Source: Ardenticatenaceae bacterium (lineage in GTDB: Bacteria; Chloroflexota; Anaerolineae; Promineifilales; Promineifilaceae). From it: a stretch of DNA of 64,000 nt. The notes below the pieces were generated by a model, which was not told the DNA's origin, made no database searches, and saw only the letters and a list, made by a program, of their open reading frames with translations. Location of the stretch: NCBI GenBank assembly GCA_020634495.1, contig JACKBR010000024.1, positions 12,921 to 76,920 on the forward strand. The letters run 5' to 3'. This document shows positions 9,196 to 17,256 of the stretch, one piece after another (position 1 is the first letter of the stretch; each line of letters opens with the position of its first letter). The translations under genes were made by a program, and so were the position numbers.

Positions 9196-9608
9196 TGGAG
9201 ATGGCGGGAATCGAACCCGCGTCCGAAAAATTCGGCCTCTAGACGTCTACAAGCATAGTTGGTCTATTTGTTGGTTTAGCTGATAGGCACCCCGACCAAC
9301 TGGGTCAGCTAACAGCCCGCTGCTGACTCCCGAAAGAGTCGCTTAAGCATCCCTAGCAGCATCGGGATGCAGCACGTTGGCATTCATGTCGCCTAACACT
9401 CAGCCGGACAACGAGCGAATGAGGTAGACGGAGCTTCCGTCTTTGGAAGCCGCACGCTAGGTTTTAGCTGGGATTAAGCAGCCAAAGGCATAGCGTTGTA
9501 GGTTGTGCGTGTGTTTGCACTTATTGTTTGCTTCCAGTTTTACGAGGTGTAAAGCGTGCTCGGCTTGCAGTCCAGGACCAACCTTCCCCGTCGAAGCCAG
9601 TCATCCCC
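9196..9608 (-). ncRNA. ssrA: tmRNA (transfer-messenger RNA), one-piece
   Basis: Rescues stalled ribosomes and tags nascent peptides. On the minus strand the 5' end reads GGGGATGACTGGCTTCGACG and the 3' end is a tRNA-like arm with GGTTCGATTCCCGCC and an encoded CCA. GGGGATG pairs with CATCTCC to form the acceptor stem. The tag frame begins at a GCA resume codon inside AAGTGCAAACACACG and reads ANTRTTYNAMPLAA followed by TAA, a 14-residue tag with the expected LAA end. Length is 413 bases. A TATACT -10 box lies at 9620-9625. No integrase or duplicated 3' end is seen near it. Confidence 0.95.
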
Positions 9609-9619
9609 AGACAGTTGGA

Positions 9620-9625
9620 AGTATA
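9620..9625 (-). promoter_or_regulatory. -10 box of ssrA
   Basis: TATACT on the minus strand, 12 bases before the mature tmRNA 5' end. No good -35 box is visible at 17 bases. Confidence 0.55.
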
Positions 9626-9671
9626 GCAGAATGGAGAACGGCCGTCTATTGGAAGCGCGTTAGTTTTGACA

Positions 9672-9750
9672 AGGTGACAGGGTGACTAGGTGAAGGGGTG
9701 AACGGCCGTTAAAAATTCACCATTTACAATTCACGATTCACAATTGGAAA
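9672..9750. repeat. GGTGAC and AATTCAC short-word repeats
   Basis: Tandem variants of AGGTGACAGGGTGACTAGG, then an octamer copy, then CACCATTTACAATTCACGAT words. The second part is related to the hairpin at 13713-13795. Confidence 0.6.
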
Positions 9751-9755
9751 ATAAG

Positions 9756-11023
9756 TCAGCTGATCCAGTCGAGGAGGCGATAGTAATGGCCCAGCAGCGG
9801 GGCGAAGCGGGCGCGTTGGCGGAGTAAAAGTGGGTGACGGGGTTGGATGGCCGCCAAAGGGGCTGTTGCGTTTTGGCCCGTCAGCAGCAGGCCCGCCTCG
9901 CGGCCCAGGTAGGCGGAGAGCGCTATGCCCTGCCCACTGTAGCCCAGGGCAAAATGCACCCCGTTCAGCCGCCCGATGTGGGGCACCATGTCAAACGTTT
10001 GGCCCAGCCTGCCTGCCCAAACGTGGAAAGGGGGTGATCTTTGAGGATGGGAAACTGCTTGACCATTTTTTGGCGCAGGGCTTCGGCGCTGTCTCGCAAA
10101 TCTTGTTCCAGCCGCCATTTTTGATGGGTGCCAAAGAGAAAACGGCCGTCTGGCGTCAATCGAAAATAGTGATGCAGCCAGCGAGAATCCTGAGCGGTAC
10201 GGCCGTTTGGGTTCAGGTACGTCTGCTCAGCCGTGGTGAGCGGCTCTGTGACGATGGCGACGCTGTTCATGGGGAACACCAGGCGCTGAATGGGACGCAC
10301 CAGTTTGCCACTGTAGCCATTGGTTGCCAGCAAAACCTCGCGGGCTTTGATGGTGCCCTGGCTGGTATGCACCGTAAAGCCACTGGCCAGTTTTTCTAGG
10401 CGGGTCACGGCCGTTTTTTCACACAGCAGCCCGCCCTGCCGGGCCACCGCACCCGCCAGACCGTATAAATATTTGCTGGGGTGCAGGCTGGCGCTCCATT
10501 CATTGACCATGCCCCCGAAATAACTTTGGGAGCCAACGGCCGTTGCCACCTCCCCCGCCGAAAGCAGCTGCAAATCATAGTCCAGCTCCTGGGCAAACCA
10601 GGCTACCAGCTTCTTCATCGAGACAAAATGGGTAGGCTTGGCGGCTAATGTGAGGTGTCCCCGGCGGGTAAAATCGCACTCGATGCCTTCGTCGGCCACG
10701 AGTTCACCAACCAGATCGACGGCATCCAGCGACGCCTGCCACAGCTGCCGCCCCAGCGCCTCGCCGTGCAAATCGAACAAATTGGCCAGACTTTGCCGGA
10801 AGCCTGGGGTTACCATGCCCGGATGGCGTGTGCTGGCTCCCGCCCCGATGCGATCTTGTTCTAGAACGGCCGTTGCCACCCCACTTTTGGCCAACGTATA
10901 AGCCGCCGCCAGTCCCGTGCAGCCGCCACCGACCACAGCCACATCCACCTGCTCCGGCAATGGCGAAACAGGTATGGTGTCAGGTCGCGGATAATCATCT
11001 TGCCAAAAGGGGATTGTCTTCAT
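9756..11023 (-). CDS. FAD-dependent oxidoreductase (DAO family), one frameshift
   Basis: About 420 residues in two frames. The N-terminal part (ATG 11023) has a Rossmann FAD site, VDVAVVGGGCTGLAAAYTLA with the following Glu in VLEQDRIGAGAS, then GMVTPGFRQSL, as in PuuB/OrdL-type amine and glycine-oxidase-like enzymes. The frame stops at 9965, but homology continues one frame over from about 10030 (HVWAGRLGQTFDMVPHIGRL, HFALGYSGQGIALSAYLGRE) to the stop at 9756; this contains the C-terminal FAD motif. A single indel near 10025-10035 separates the two. It would oxidise an amine or amino acid in the cytosol; the substrate is unknown. Confidence 0.8.
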
Positions 11024-11082
11024 GGCTTACGGTCTCAATGATGTTGGGCGCAAATAATGGCTCTATTGTCTGTAACTGTTTG

Positions 11083-11985
11083 CTACAGGTCAAGCTGACT
11101 TTTAAATTGGGGAAAAGTTTTCGCCTGAAGTTGACCAGAGCTGGGGTAGGTGGTCAATGGCGGCGCAGCTTCAACGGTTACAGTGAACATTTGTCCATCT
11201 TCGGCCTGAAATTGCACCTGCCACACACTTTCTGCGGGGGAGTGCGTGTTGGCGTGCCGATATGATGTCAGTTGAAGTTCGGCCGTTTCTTGCCGCAAAA
11301 ATTGTTCGGCTACCTGGACGACTGGTTCGTAGCAGGCACGCCCGCGCAATTTTTCCAGCCAGAGGGTGCCATCTTGCAGATGGGTCAACAGCTGGGGGGC
11401 TTCTTGAGGATTGATACGGCCGTAAGTCACCCCATCTGGCAAGGTTAGCAACGTTGGCGCAAAGCGATGCCCGCCCAGATGCGTCGTTTGCCACACGGCC
11501 TGGCCAACCTGGGCCGCCAACGCCCGCAAAAGCGCCATGCCTTGCAGGGCACAGCACACATCTCGCTTGCCGTTGGTGCAAATGAAGAGCTGCATTTCCG
11601 TGGTGAGATGGGCGGCATAGCCCACCTTGCCAGCCACAATGGACGCCAAATCCAGCGCCAACAGATCTTCATAGGCGGCCAGATCAAAGCGATAAACGCG
11701 GGAACCGGTGTCGGCAAAGATGGCCACAAAGAAGGCCCAGCCGGTGCGTTGGCCACGCGGCTGCTTGATGAATTGCAGACGGCCGTTCACCAACGCCCCC
11801 TGTTCCGCCAACCACGCCTGCACCGGCTGAGGCAGGTTGTTGTCACTGGTGGCTTTGGCCGCCCACGGCTGGTTGACCTCTAAAAAGAGCCAGACCTTGT
11901 TGGAAACGGCCGTGCCCGCCATCGGCTCATCAATGGCCAACGACCAATCTGTGCAGTAAAAATCAGGGGCTGGAGTAGTTGTCAT
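11083..11985 (-). CDS. Sucrase/ferredoxin-like family protein
   Basis: 300 residues from ATG 11985 (MTTTPAPDFYCTDWSLA); the frame extends further upstream only through a repeat. It matches the Suc_Fer-like family (PF06999): an N-terminal Cys in FYCTD, then FICTNGKRDVCCALQGMAL and the hallmark THLGGHRFAPTLL. The C-terminal thioredoxin-like half binds an Fe-S cluster in related proteins. Function in bacteria is unclear. The neighbours are ferritin and iron uptake, which fits an iron-sulfur protein. Confidence 0.8.
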   Translation of the reverse strand: MTTTPAPDFYCTDWSLAIDEPMAGTAVSNKVWLFLEVNQPWAAKATSDNNLPQPVQAWLAEQGALVNGRLQFIKQPRGQRTGWAFFVAIFADTGSRVYRFDLAAYEDLLALDLASIVAGKVGYAAHLTTEMQLFICTNGKRDVCCALQGMALLRALAAQVGQAVWQTTHLGGHRFAPTLLTLPDGVTYGRINPQEAPQLLTHLQDGTLWLEKLRGRACYEPVVQVAEQFLRQETAELQLTSYRHANTHSPAESVWQVQFQAEDGQMFTVTVEAAPPLTTYPSSGQLQAKTFPQFKSQLDL

Positions 11986-11986
11986 C

Positions 11987-12052
11987 TTTTTTACCGCGGA
12001 GGGCGCGGAGAACGCTGAGAAATAAAAACCTCTACGCTCTCCGTACCCTCCA
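11987..12052. repeat. CGCGGAG/CTCCGT-type intergenic repeat
   Basis: ACCGCGGAGGGCGCGGAGAA followed by the inverted CTCTACGCTCTCCGTACCCT forms an imperfect hairpin. A close copy lies at 16962-17022. Confidence 0.6.
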
Positions 12053-12061
12053 TGGTTAATT

Positions 12062-12574
12062 TTATTCAGCGGCTTCTGCGCCACCGCCAGCGGCCATGGT
12101 GCGCCGCACAAAATCTTCCACCAACAGCAGCGCGCCGCCCGCGTGTTTGATCGTGTTCAGCAGCGTGGTCATCGAATCAACCTCTTCCACCTGCTCCGTG
12201 ACAAACCATTGCAAGAACTGGCTGCTGGCATAATCCTTTTCTGCATCGGCAATAGAAACCAGGTTATTGATCTGGTTCGTCACCTTAATTTCCTGGTCGA
12301 GGGCAAACTGCACCGCATCGCTGGCGCTGCTAAACTCATTGCGCATTTCTGGCAGGCCCGGAATGATGGGCTTGGCCCCTGCTTCCAGCAAGAAATGGAC
12401 AAACTTCATGGCGTGCATGCGCTCTTCTTCCGCCTGGCGGTAGAAAAATGCGGCCAGATCGGGCAAGGTTTGTTCGTCAAAGTAGACGGCAATGGCCACG
12501 TACTGCGCCGAAGCCGTAAATTCGCTCTGGATTTGGGCGTTCATCGCCTCAACAACTTTGGGTTTAATGATCAT
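12062..12574 (-). CDS. ftnA: Ferritin (non-haem, FtnA type)
   Basis: 170 residues, iron-storage cage protein. The ferroxidase ligands are visible: E in IQSEFTASAQY, E-x-x-H in EEERMHAMKFVHFL, E in DQEIKVTNQIN and Q/E in QWFVTEQVEEV. No haem-ligand Met of the bacterioferritin type is evident. ATG 12574 is chosen because AAGGAGATCACC precedes it; an upstream ATG at 12601 lacks a site. It lies downstream of FbpC with its own promoter and operator-like palindrome, so iron uptake and storage are clustered. Confidence 0.92.
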   Translation of the reverse strand: MIIKPKVVEAMNAQIQSEFTASAQYVAIAVYFDEQTLPDLAAFFYRQAEEERMHAMKFVHFLLEAGAKPIIPGLPEMRNEFSSASDAVQFALDQEIKVTNQINNLVSIADAEKDYASSQFLQWFVTEQVEEVDSMTTLLNTIKHAGGALLLVEDFVRRTMAAGGGAEAAE

Positions 12575-12595
12575 GGTGATCTCCTTCAAAATGTT

Positions 12596-12617
12596 GGTCA
12601 ATTTTTCAAAATTGACC
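12596..12617 (-). promoter_or_regulatory. Operator-like palindrome upstream of ferritin
   Basis: Perfect 10-bp arms GGTCAATTTT / AAAATTGACC around a 2-base centre, located between the TATAAT box at 12634-12639 and the ferritin ribosome-binding site. Position just after the expected transcription start suits a repressor, plausibly iron-responsive. The regulator is not identified. Confidence 0.55.
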
Positions 12618-12658
12618 TACGAGTATTGTGTTCATTATAGCTGGATACGGTTGGACTT

Positions 12659-13708
12659 TCAGCGACTTTTGTCGGGTACGAAGCGGTTTTGGTGAAAGCA
12701 GGGCAGGGCATGGGGCGTGGCAAATTGGACGGACACGGCCGTTCCTTCCGCCAGACTGTTTTCGTGGGGCTGCCAGCTGTGAATGAGCGTGCCATCCTGG
12801 AGACGCACGCCGTAAACAAAAGCGATGCCCACAAATTGACGAGATATGATACGGCCGTTCCCCACATCATCCGGGGCAAGTCGCAAATCGTCAGGACGTA
12901 CCGCCACCTCAATTTGCGTACCGTTGGCCAAAGGCAACGTTTGGGGCAAGATGCCCAGCGGCGTCTGCACGCCCTGGCTGGTCACTTCGCCCGGCAAAAA
13001 GTCTGTCTGGCCTAAAAATTCGGCCACAAAACGGGTGCGGGGCTGGTGGAAAATCGTTTCAGGCGTGCCCACCTGCTCCAGCCGCCCAGCATTCATCACG
13101 CCAACCTGATCCCCCATAAACAGCGCCTCTTCCTGATCGTGGGTGACGAATACGGCAGTTGTGCCACTGGCTTTCAACAAACGCCGCACCTCCTGGCGCA
13201 TTTCCACGCGCAGGGCGGCATCCAGGTTAGAAAATGGTTCATCCAGCAGCAGCACCACCGGCTGCGGAGCCAGGGCTCGCGCCAGAGCCACGCGCTGCTG
13301 CTGTCCGCCAGAAAGCTGGTGCGGCATCCGCTGCCCCAGGCCGGGCAGGCCCACAAATTCCAGCATCTCGTCCACCCGGGCAGATTGGCCACGCTTGAGG
13401 CCAAAGCCCACATTTTGCGCCAGGTTCAGGTGGGGAAAAATGGCATAATCCTGGAACACAATGCCGGTGCGTCGCTTTTCTGGCGGGGTGTGCAGGTTGC
13501 CATCGGCTACGAGCTGATTGTCGATTTCGATACGGCCGTAATCCAACTGCTCGAACCCAGCAATGAGCCGCAGCGTGGTTGTCTTGCCACAGCCGCTTGG
13601 CCCCAGCAGCACCAAAATCGACCCCGGCGACACAGACAAACTTACATCTTGCACCACGGGCTGGCCTTCAAATGATTTATGCAAATTGCGGCAGGTTACG
13701 GTGGACAT
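12659..13708 (-). CDS. fbpC: Ferric-iron ABC transporter, ATP-binding protein
   Basis: 349 residues. Walker A GPSGCGKTT, Q-loop FQDYAIFPHLNL, signature LSGGQQQRVALARAL, Walker B VVLLLDEPFSNLD and H-loop VTHDQEEAL are complete. The C-terminal TOBE-like regulatory domain follows from about residue 240 (FVAEFLGQTDFLPGEV). It powers import through the two-part permease encoded upstream. Order on the minus strand is FbpA, FbpB, FbpC, then ferritin. Only a repeat-filled 85-base gap separates it from the permease. Confidence 0.92.
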   Translation of the reverse strand: MSTVTCRNLHKSFEGQPVVQDVSLSVSPGSILVLLGPSGCGKTTTLRLIAGFEQLDYGRIEIDNQLVADGNLHTPPEKRRTGIVFQDYAIFPHLNLAQNVGFGLKRGQSARVDEMLEFVGLPGLGQRMPHQLSGGQQQRVALARALAPQPVVLLLDEPFSNLDAALRVEMRQEVRRLLKASGTTAVFVTHDQEEALFMGDQVGVMNAGRLEQVGTPETIFHQPRTRFVAEFLGQTDFLPGEVTSQGVQTPLGILPQTLPLANGTQIEVAVRPDDLRLAPDDVGNGRIISRQFVGIAFVYGVRLQDGTLIHSWQPHENSLAEGTAVSVQFATPHALPCFHQNRFVPDKSR

Positions 13709-13712
13709 GGGG

Positions 13713-13795
13713 AATTGTGAATAGTGACTGGTGAATTGTGAATTGTGAATGAGATTTGCCGTTCACAATTAAGACTTCACCATTCACCATTAATT
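13713..13795. repeat. GAATTGTGAATTGTGAAT hairpin repeat
   Basis: Tandem GAATTGTGAATTGTGAAT words on one side and the complementary TTCACAATT...TTCACCATTCACCATT on the other form a long imperfect hairpin between fbpC and fbpB. Confidence 0.7.
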
Positions 13796-15476
13796 ATTCT
13801 TTCTCTCGCAGGGTCATCCAGGCCAGGGGGATGGAGGAGAGCAGGAGCAGCAGCAGCGTGGGGGCGGCGGCGCGGGCAAAGAAGGCCTCGCCGATGTTGG
13901 ACCAGATTTCGGCAGACAGGGTATTAAAACCCAGCGGGCTTAAAATGAGGGTGGCGGGCAGCTCCTTCATGCAGGTGAGGAAAACAAGTGCCGCCCCAGC
14001 CAGCATCCCTGGTTTTACCAAAGGCAGGGTGATGCGGCGGAAAATAGTGGACGGCCGTTTGCCTAAACTTTGTGCCGCCTCTTCCAAACTCGAAGACAGT
14101 TGCAGCAGCGAACTGCGCTGCGCTCCCACTGCCTGGGGAATAAACAAAATGACGTAAGCGATGAGCAGCATCGGCATGGTCTGGTAAAGCGATGAAGCGT
14201 AGTTGCTGCCAAAAAAGACGTAAGCCAGGGCCACCACAATGCCGGGCAGGGCAAAGCTGGCGTAAGAAAGCTGCTCAAACAGGCGGCTCAGGCGTCCAGG
14301 ACGGCGCACGGCCAGAATGGCAATGGGCAGCGCCAGCAGCATGGCCAGGCCCGCCCCCAGCAGCGAAGCCGACAGCGAATGCCAGGCGGGTTCCACCAAT
14401 GACAGCAGTGACTCCACATTTGTTTGGGCAACGCCCAGGCTCTTCACGGCCCAATCCTGGTTCAGGCCACGCCAGAACCAGTAAGCCAGCCCCAGCGAGG
14501 GCACAATCAATGCCCAAAAGGAAAGCAGGCCAGTAAAGGAAAGTCCTAACCAGCGCCAGTGGCCGAGCTTTACGGGAGTCTGGGCGCGGGCTACGCCGAT
14601 GGAAACGCGGGCGTATTGGGTTTTGCCCCGGCTGCGCTGCTCCAGGTACAGAATAACGGCCGTTACCACCACCAGCACCAGAGCCATCGCCGCCGCCATG
14701 TCCAGCTTGTAGCCCAGGTAGCGGTTGTAAATGATGCGGGTGAAGGTGGAATATTGCAGCATGGTCACTGCGCCAAAGTCACGCAGGGTGTAGAGCATCA
14801 CCAGCAAGCCGCCCGCAGCGATAGACGGCCGTAAATAAGGCAAGGTCACCCGCCAAAACGCCCGCCACGGTGACAACCCCAGACTGCGGGCTGCTTCCAC
14901 CAGCGCCGGGTCCATCTTCTTCAGGGCGCTGCGCACGGTGAGAAAGACAAATGGGTAGCTCACCAGGGTCAATACCAGGAAGGCACCGGGGAACCCATAA
15001 AAATTGGGCAGCCGTTCAATGCCAAAAATGGGGTGCAGAATTTGTTGCAGCAATCCTTTGGGGGTGAGAATGGAGGCAAAAAGGTAGGCGGCCACGTAGC
15101 TGGGCACCACCAGCGGCAGGGCGACAATGACAGCCCAGAACCGTTTGCCCGGCAGATCGGTGCAGGTGGTGAGCCAGGCTAAAGGCACGGCGATGAGGAT
15201 GGAAACGGCCGTAACCGCCACAGCCAGCCCCAACGTGTTCCCCAAAATTTCCAGCGTGCGCGCCTGAGCCAGCGTTTGCCACGCTTCGGCCCAACCCGTA
15301 CCCATGCGCAGCAGCAGGTAAGCTGGAACCAGCAAGATGAGTGCCGCAACCAAACCGGCGCTGCCTACGAGCAGCCAATGAAAAGGAGACCCGTACCGCT
15401 GACGCAGCCAGCTCTGGTCAAATTCAATTTTGAATCTGGGCAGTGGTCGAACGCTGCCAAAATCAGTAACACCCAT
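13794..15476 (-). CDS. fbpB: Ferric-iron ABC transporter permease, fused two-domain
   Basis: 560 residues with about 12 membrane segments in two homologous binding-protein-dependent permease domains. Each has an EAA loop: LVEAARSLGLSPWRAFWRVTLP in the first half and LEEAAQSLGKRPSTIFRRITLP in the second. This fused arrangement is typical of FbpB/SfuB iron permeases. ATG 15476 follows AGGATTTATAA. It is separated from fbpA by a 338-base gap holding repeats, so readthrough must cross a MITE-like hairpin. Confidence 0.92.
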   Translation of the reverse strand: MGVTDFGSVRPLPRFKIEFDQSWLRQRYGSPFHWLLVGSAGLVAALILLVPAYLLLRMGTGWAEAWQTLAQARTLEILGNTLGLAVAVTAVSILIAVPLAWLTTCTDLPGKRFWAVIVALPLVVPSYVAAYLFASILTPKGLLQQILHPIFGIERLPNFYGFPGAFLVLTLVSYPFVFLTVRSALKKMDPALVEAARSLGLSPWRAFWRVTLPYLRPSIAAGGLLVMLYTLRDFGAVTMLQYSTFTRIIYNRYLGYKLDMAAAMALVLVVVTAVILYLEQRSRGKTQYARVSIGVARAQTPVKLGHWRWLGLSFTGLLSFWALIVPSLGLAYWFWRGLNQDWAVKSLGVAQTNVESLLSLVEPAWHSLSASLLGAGLAMLLALPIAILAVRRPGRLSRLFEQLSYASFALPGIVVALAYVFFGSNYASSLYQTMPMLLIAYVILFIPQAVGAQRSSLLQLSSSLEEAAQSLGKRPSTIFRRITLPLVKPGMLAGAALVFLTCMKELPATLILSPLGFNTLSAEIWSNIGEAFFARAAAPTLLLLLLSSIPLAWMTLREKE

Positions 15477-15565
15477 TTATAAATCCTACAATTTGGAAAT
15501 ATTGCCAAAAAAGCGGCTACCCTCTTTAAGAATTATCCAGTGAATGGGGATTGAAACAAGAGGAG

Positions 15566-15799
15566 GTGGTCAACTTTTGAATTAACAAACGATCAGGCAA
15601 AACAAACGGCCGGTTAAGTCAAAAGTTAACCGCAGTTAAACTTTCTCACGTAGCCGCGGATTCTTTCCGCGCAAAGGAAACGCGGTAAGAAACCGCGGCT
15701 GAGCGCAGCGAAGAATCCCTACAGTCACGACCAATCGCGGGCAAGGTTCTTAAGTGATGGTGTTTAGAGGGATTCTTCACTTCGCTGCGCTTCGTTCAG
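15566..15799. repeat. Repeat-filled gap between fbpA and fbpB with MITE-like element
   Basis: Three nested inverted repeats: GGTCAACTTTTGA (15566 on) with TCAAAAGTTAACC (near 15634); CCGCGG-bordered words at about 15653-15698; and a 101-base element at 15699-15799 with imperfect terminal inverted repeats (CTGAGCGCAGCGAAGAATCC against GGGATTCTTCACTTCGCTGC). The last is the same family as 26074-26191. No gene is seen. Confidence 0.7.
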
Positions 15800-15814
15800 A
15801 AAGACACTGTTAGG

Positions 15815-16936
15815 TTATTCGATGATGCCCAGTTCCAGAAGCATATCCTGCGTGCCTTCTAGATCGGCCAGATCGTTCATAGAAATGTTCAAGGCAACTG
15901 CATCCAGGTCTGAAAATGGCGGTAAACCGGGATCAATAGCCACACCGTCAACGACCGGGTACTCAAAGGTTTCATCAGCAAAATATTGCTGGGCCTCTAC
16001 GGACAGCAAAAAGTCGATGAAGCGCTGGGCGTTAGCGGCGTTGGCGGCTGTGTTGAGGATACCAGCCCCGGAAACCATGATAAGCGAGCCAGGGCCGCCG
16101 CCAGGCAGGAAATAGTTCCGAGCCGGGAAGCTTTCCCCTTCTTCTGCCAAAAAGCGGTAAAGGTAGTAATGATTGACAAAACCAACATCTACTTCGCCAG
16201 CAGCCACGCCAGAAACGATGGGAGTGTTGCCGCTGTAGACAACGGGATTGTTTGCCTGGATGCCGCTAAGCCATTCACTGGTTTTCTCATCGCCCCAGGT
16301 GGCGCGCATGGCGGTGACCATTGCCTGGAATGAGCCATTGGTGGGTGCCCAACCGATACGGCCGTTCCAGGCCGGGTCGATAAACTCAAAAATGTCTTCT
16401 GGCAATTCGGCCGTGGGGTCAGTAATAACAGTGGTGTTGTAAACAACTACCCGTGCCCGACCAGAAACACCAACCCAGGTGCTGTTTGCCGGGGCAAAGC
16501 GTTCTGGTACCTGGGCAATGGTTGCCTCTGGCAACGTAGCAAAAAGGCCAGCGGCAGAAATGGCACCAAGGCCACCAGGGTCTTGAGCATAAAAGACATC
16601 TGCCGGACTGTTGGCTCCTTCCTCCAGCAAAACGCCAGCCATTTCTGAAGTGCTGCCGTAGCGCACCTGCACATTGATGCCTGTTTCCGCGGCAAACTGA
16701 TCGATGATGGGTTGAACCAGGCTTTCGCTGCGGCCAGAGTAGATGACCAGGCTGCCCGCATCTTCATCGCCTTCGGTAACAACTACCGCTTCTGGATCGG
16801 GTTCCGGGTCTGGTTCGGCCGCAACTTCTTCATTTGTTGCGGTGTCTTCAGCGCCTGTTTGGCAAGCGGCCAACGGCAGGGTCATAAACAGTAAGACCAG
16901 AATCATGACAAGTTTTCTGGATTTTTGGTTTAGCAT
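15815..16936 (-). CDS. fbpA: Ferric-iron ABC transporter substrate-binding lipoprotein
   Basis: 373 residues. N-terminal signal KLVMILVLLFMTLPLAAC with a lipobox (LAAC) anchors it to the outer face of the membrane, followed by an acidic linker (TNEEVAAEPDPEPDPE). The mature fold starts SLVIYSGRSESLVQPIIDQF, the usual opening of FbpA/FutA-type ferric-binding proteins; GSTSEMAGVLL and the tyrosine-rich NHYYLYRF supply the expected ligand region. ATG 16936 follows AGAGGAG. It is the first gene of the iron-uptake operon. Confidence 0.92.
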   Translation of the reverse strand: MLNQKSRKLVMILVLLFMTLPLAACQTGAEDTATNEEVAAEPDPEPDPEAVVVTEGDEDAGSLVIYSGRSESLVQPIIDQFAAETGINVQVRYGSTSEMAGVLLEEGANSPADVFYAQDPGGLGAISAAGLFATLPEATIAQVPERFAPANSTWVGVSGRARVVVYNTTVITDPTAELPEDIFEFIDPAWNGRIGWAPTNGSFQAMVTAMRATWGDEKTSEWLSGIQANNPVVYSGNTPIVSGVAAGEVDVGFVNHYYLYRFLAEEGESFPARNYFLPGGGPGSLIMVSGAGILNTAANAANAQRFIDFLLSVEAQQYFADETFEYPVVDGVAIDPGLPPFSDLDAVALNISMNDLADLEGTQDMLLELGIIE

Positions 16937-17256
16937 AATACGTCTCCTCTGAAAATAATTTAACCGCGGAGAGCGCGGAGAGCGCAGAGAAAATCTGCGT
17001 ACTCTGCGTACTCTACGGATCTTCCTTTATGGTGTTGAGCTTGCGCTTATGAAGTTGCCTTCAAAAAGGTTGTACTCTTCAAAATTTCGGGTTGATTATG
17101 CCGGAGAGGTAGGAGGGAAAACAACAACAGCCGATCAATTAAAAATGTACGGCCGTTCACAACAATTCGATCGTCGGTTAAAGGGAAATTTAACTTTGGT
17201 TTATTTGGGAAACTGGGGATTGAAAATAAAAGTCTCGAATCCCCAGTCTCCACTCT
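16937..17256. repeat. Gap with CGCGGAGAGCG-type repeat; otherwise nothing seen
   Basis: 16962-17022 is a copy of the CGCGGAG/CTCTGCGTACTC family, and 17212-17262 a GGGGATT/AATCCCC word repeat. The stretch 17030-17210 has one octamer copy (near 17149) but no gene I can support. Confidence 0.55.

Noticed and set aside
4104..9608. Possibility that the AT-rich island is integrated at the ssrA 3' end
   Set aside because: No integrase gene and no second copy of the tmRNA 3' end (GGAGATGGCGGGAATCGAAC) is visible near 1-5 kb, and native octamer-bearing genes lie between the island and ssrA.
9672..9710. Short direct repeats resembling a CRISPR remnant
   Set aside because: Units are 7-9 bases (GGTGAC variants) without spacers of constant size; no cas genes in the window.
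9830..10399. Plus-strand frame of 189 codons opposite the FAD oxidoreductase
   Set aside because: No recognisable protein; the minus strand carries Rossmann and C-terminal FAD motifs.
17047..17253. Small minus-strand frame of 68 codons upstream of the iron operon
   Set aside because: No ribosome-binding site or recognisable protein; overlaps a word repeat.
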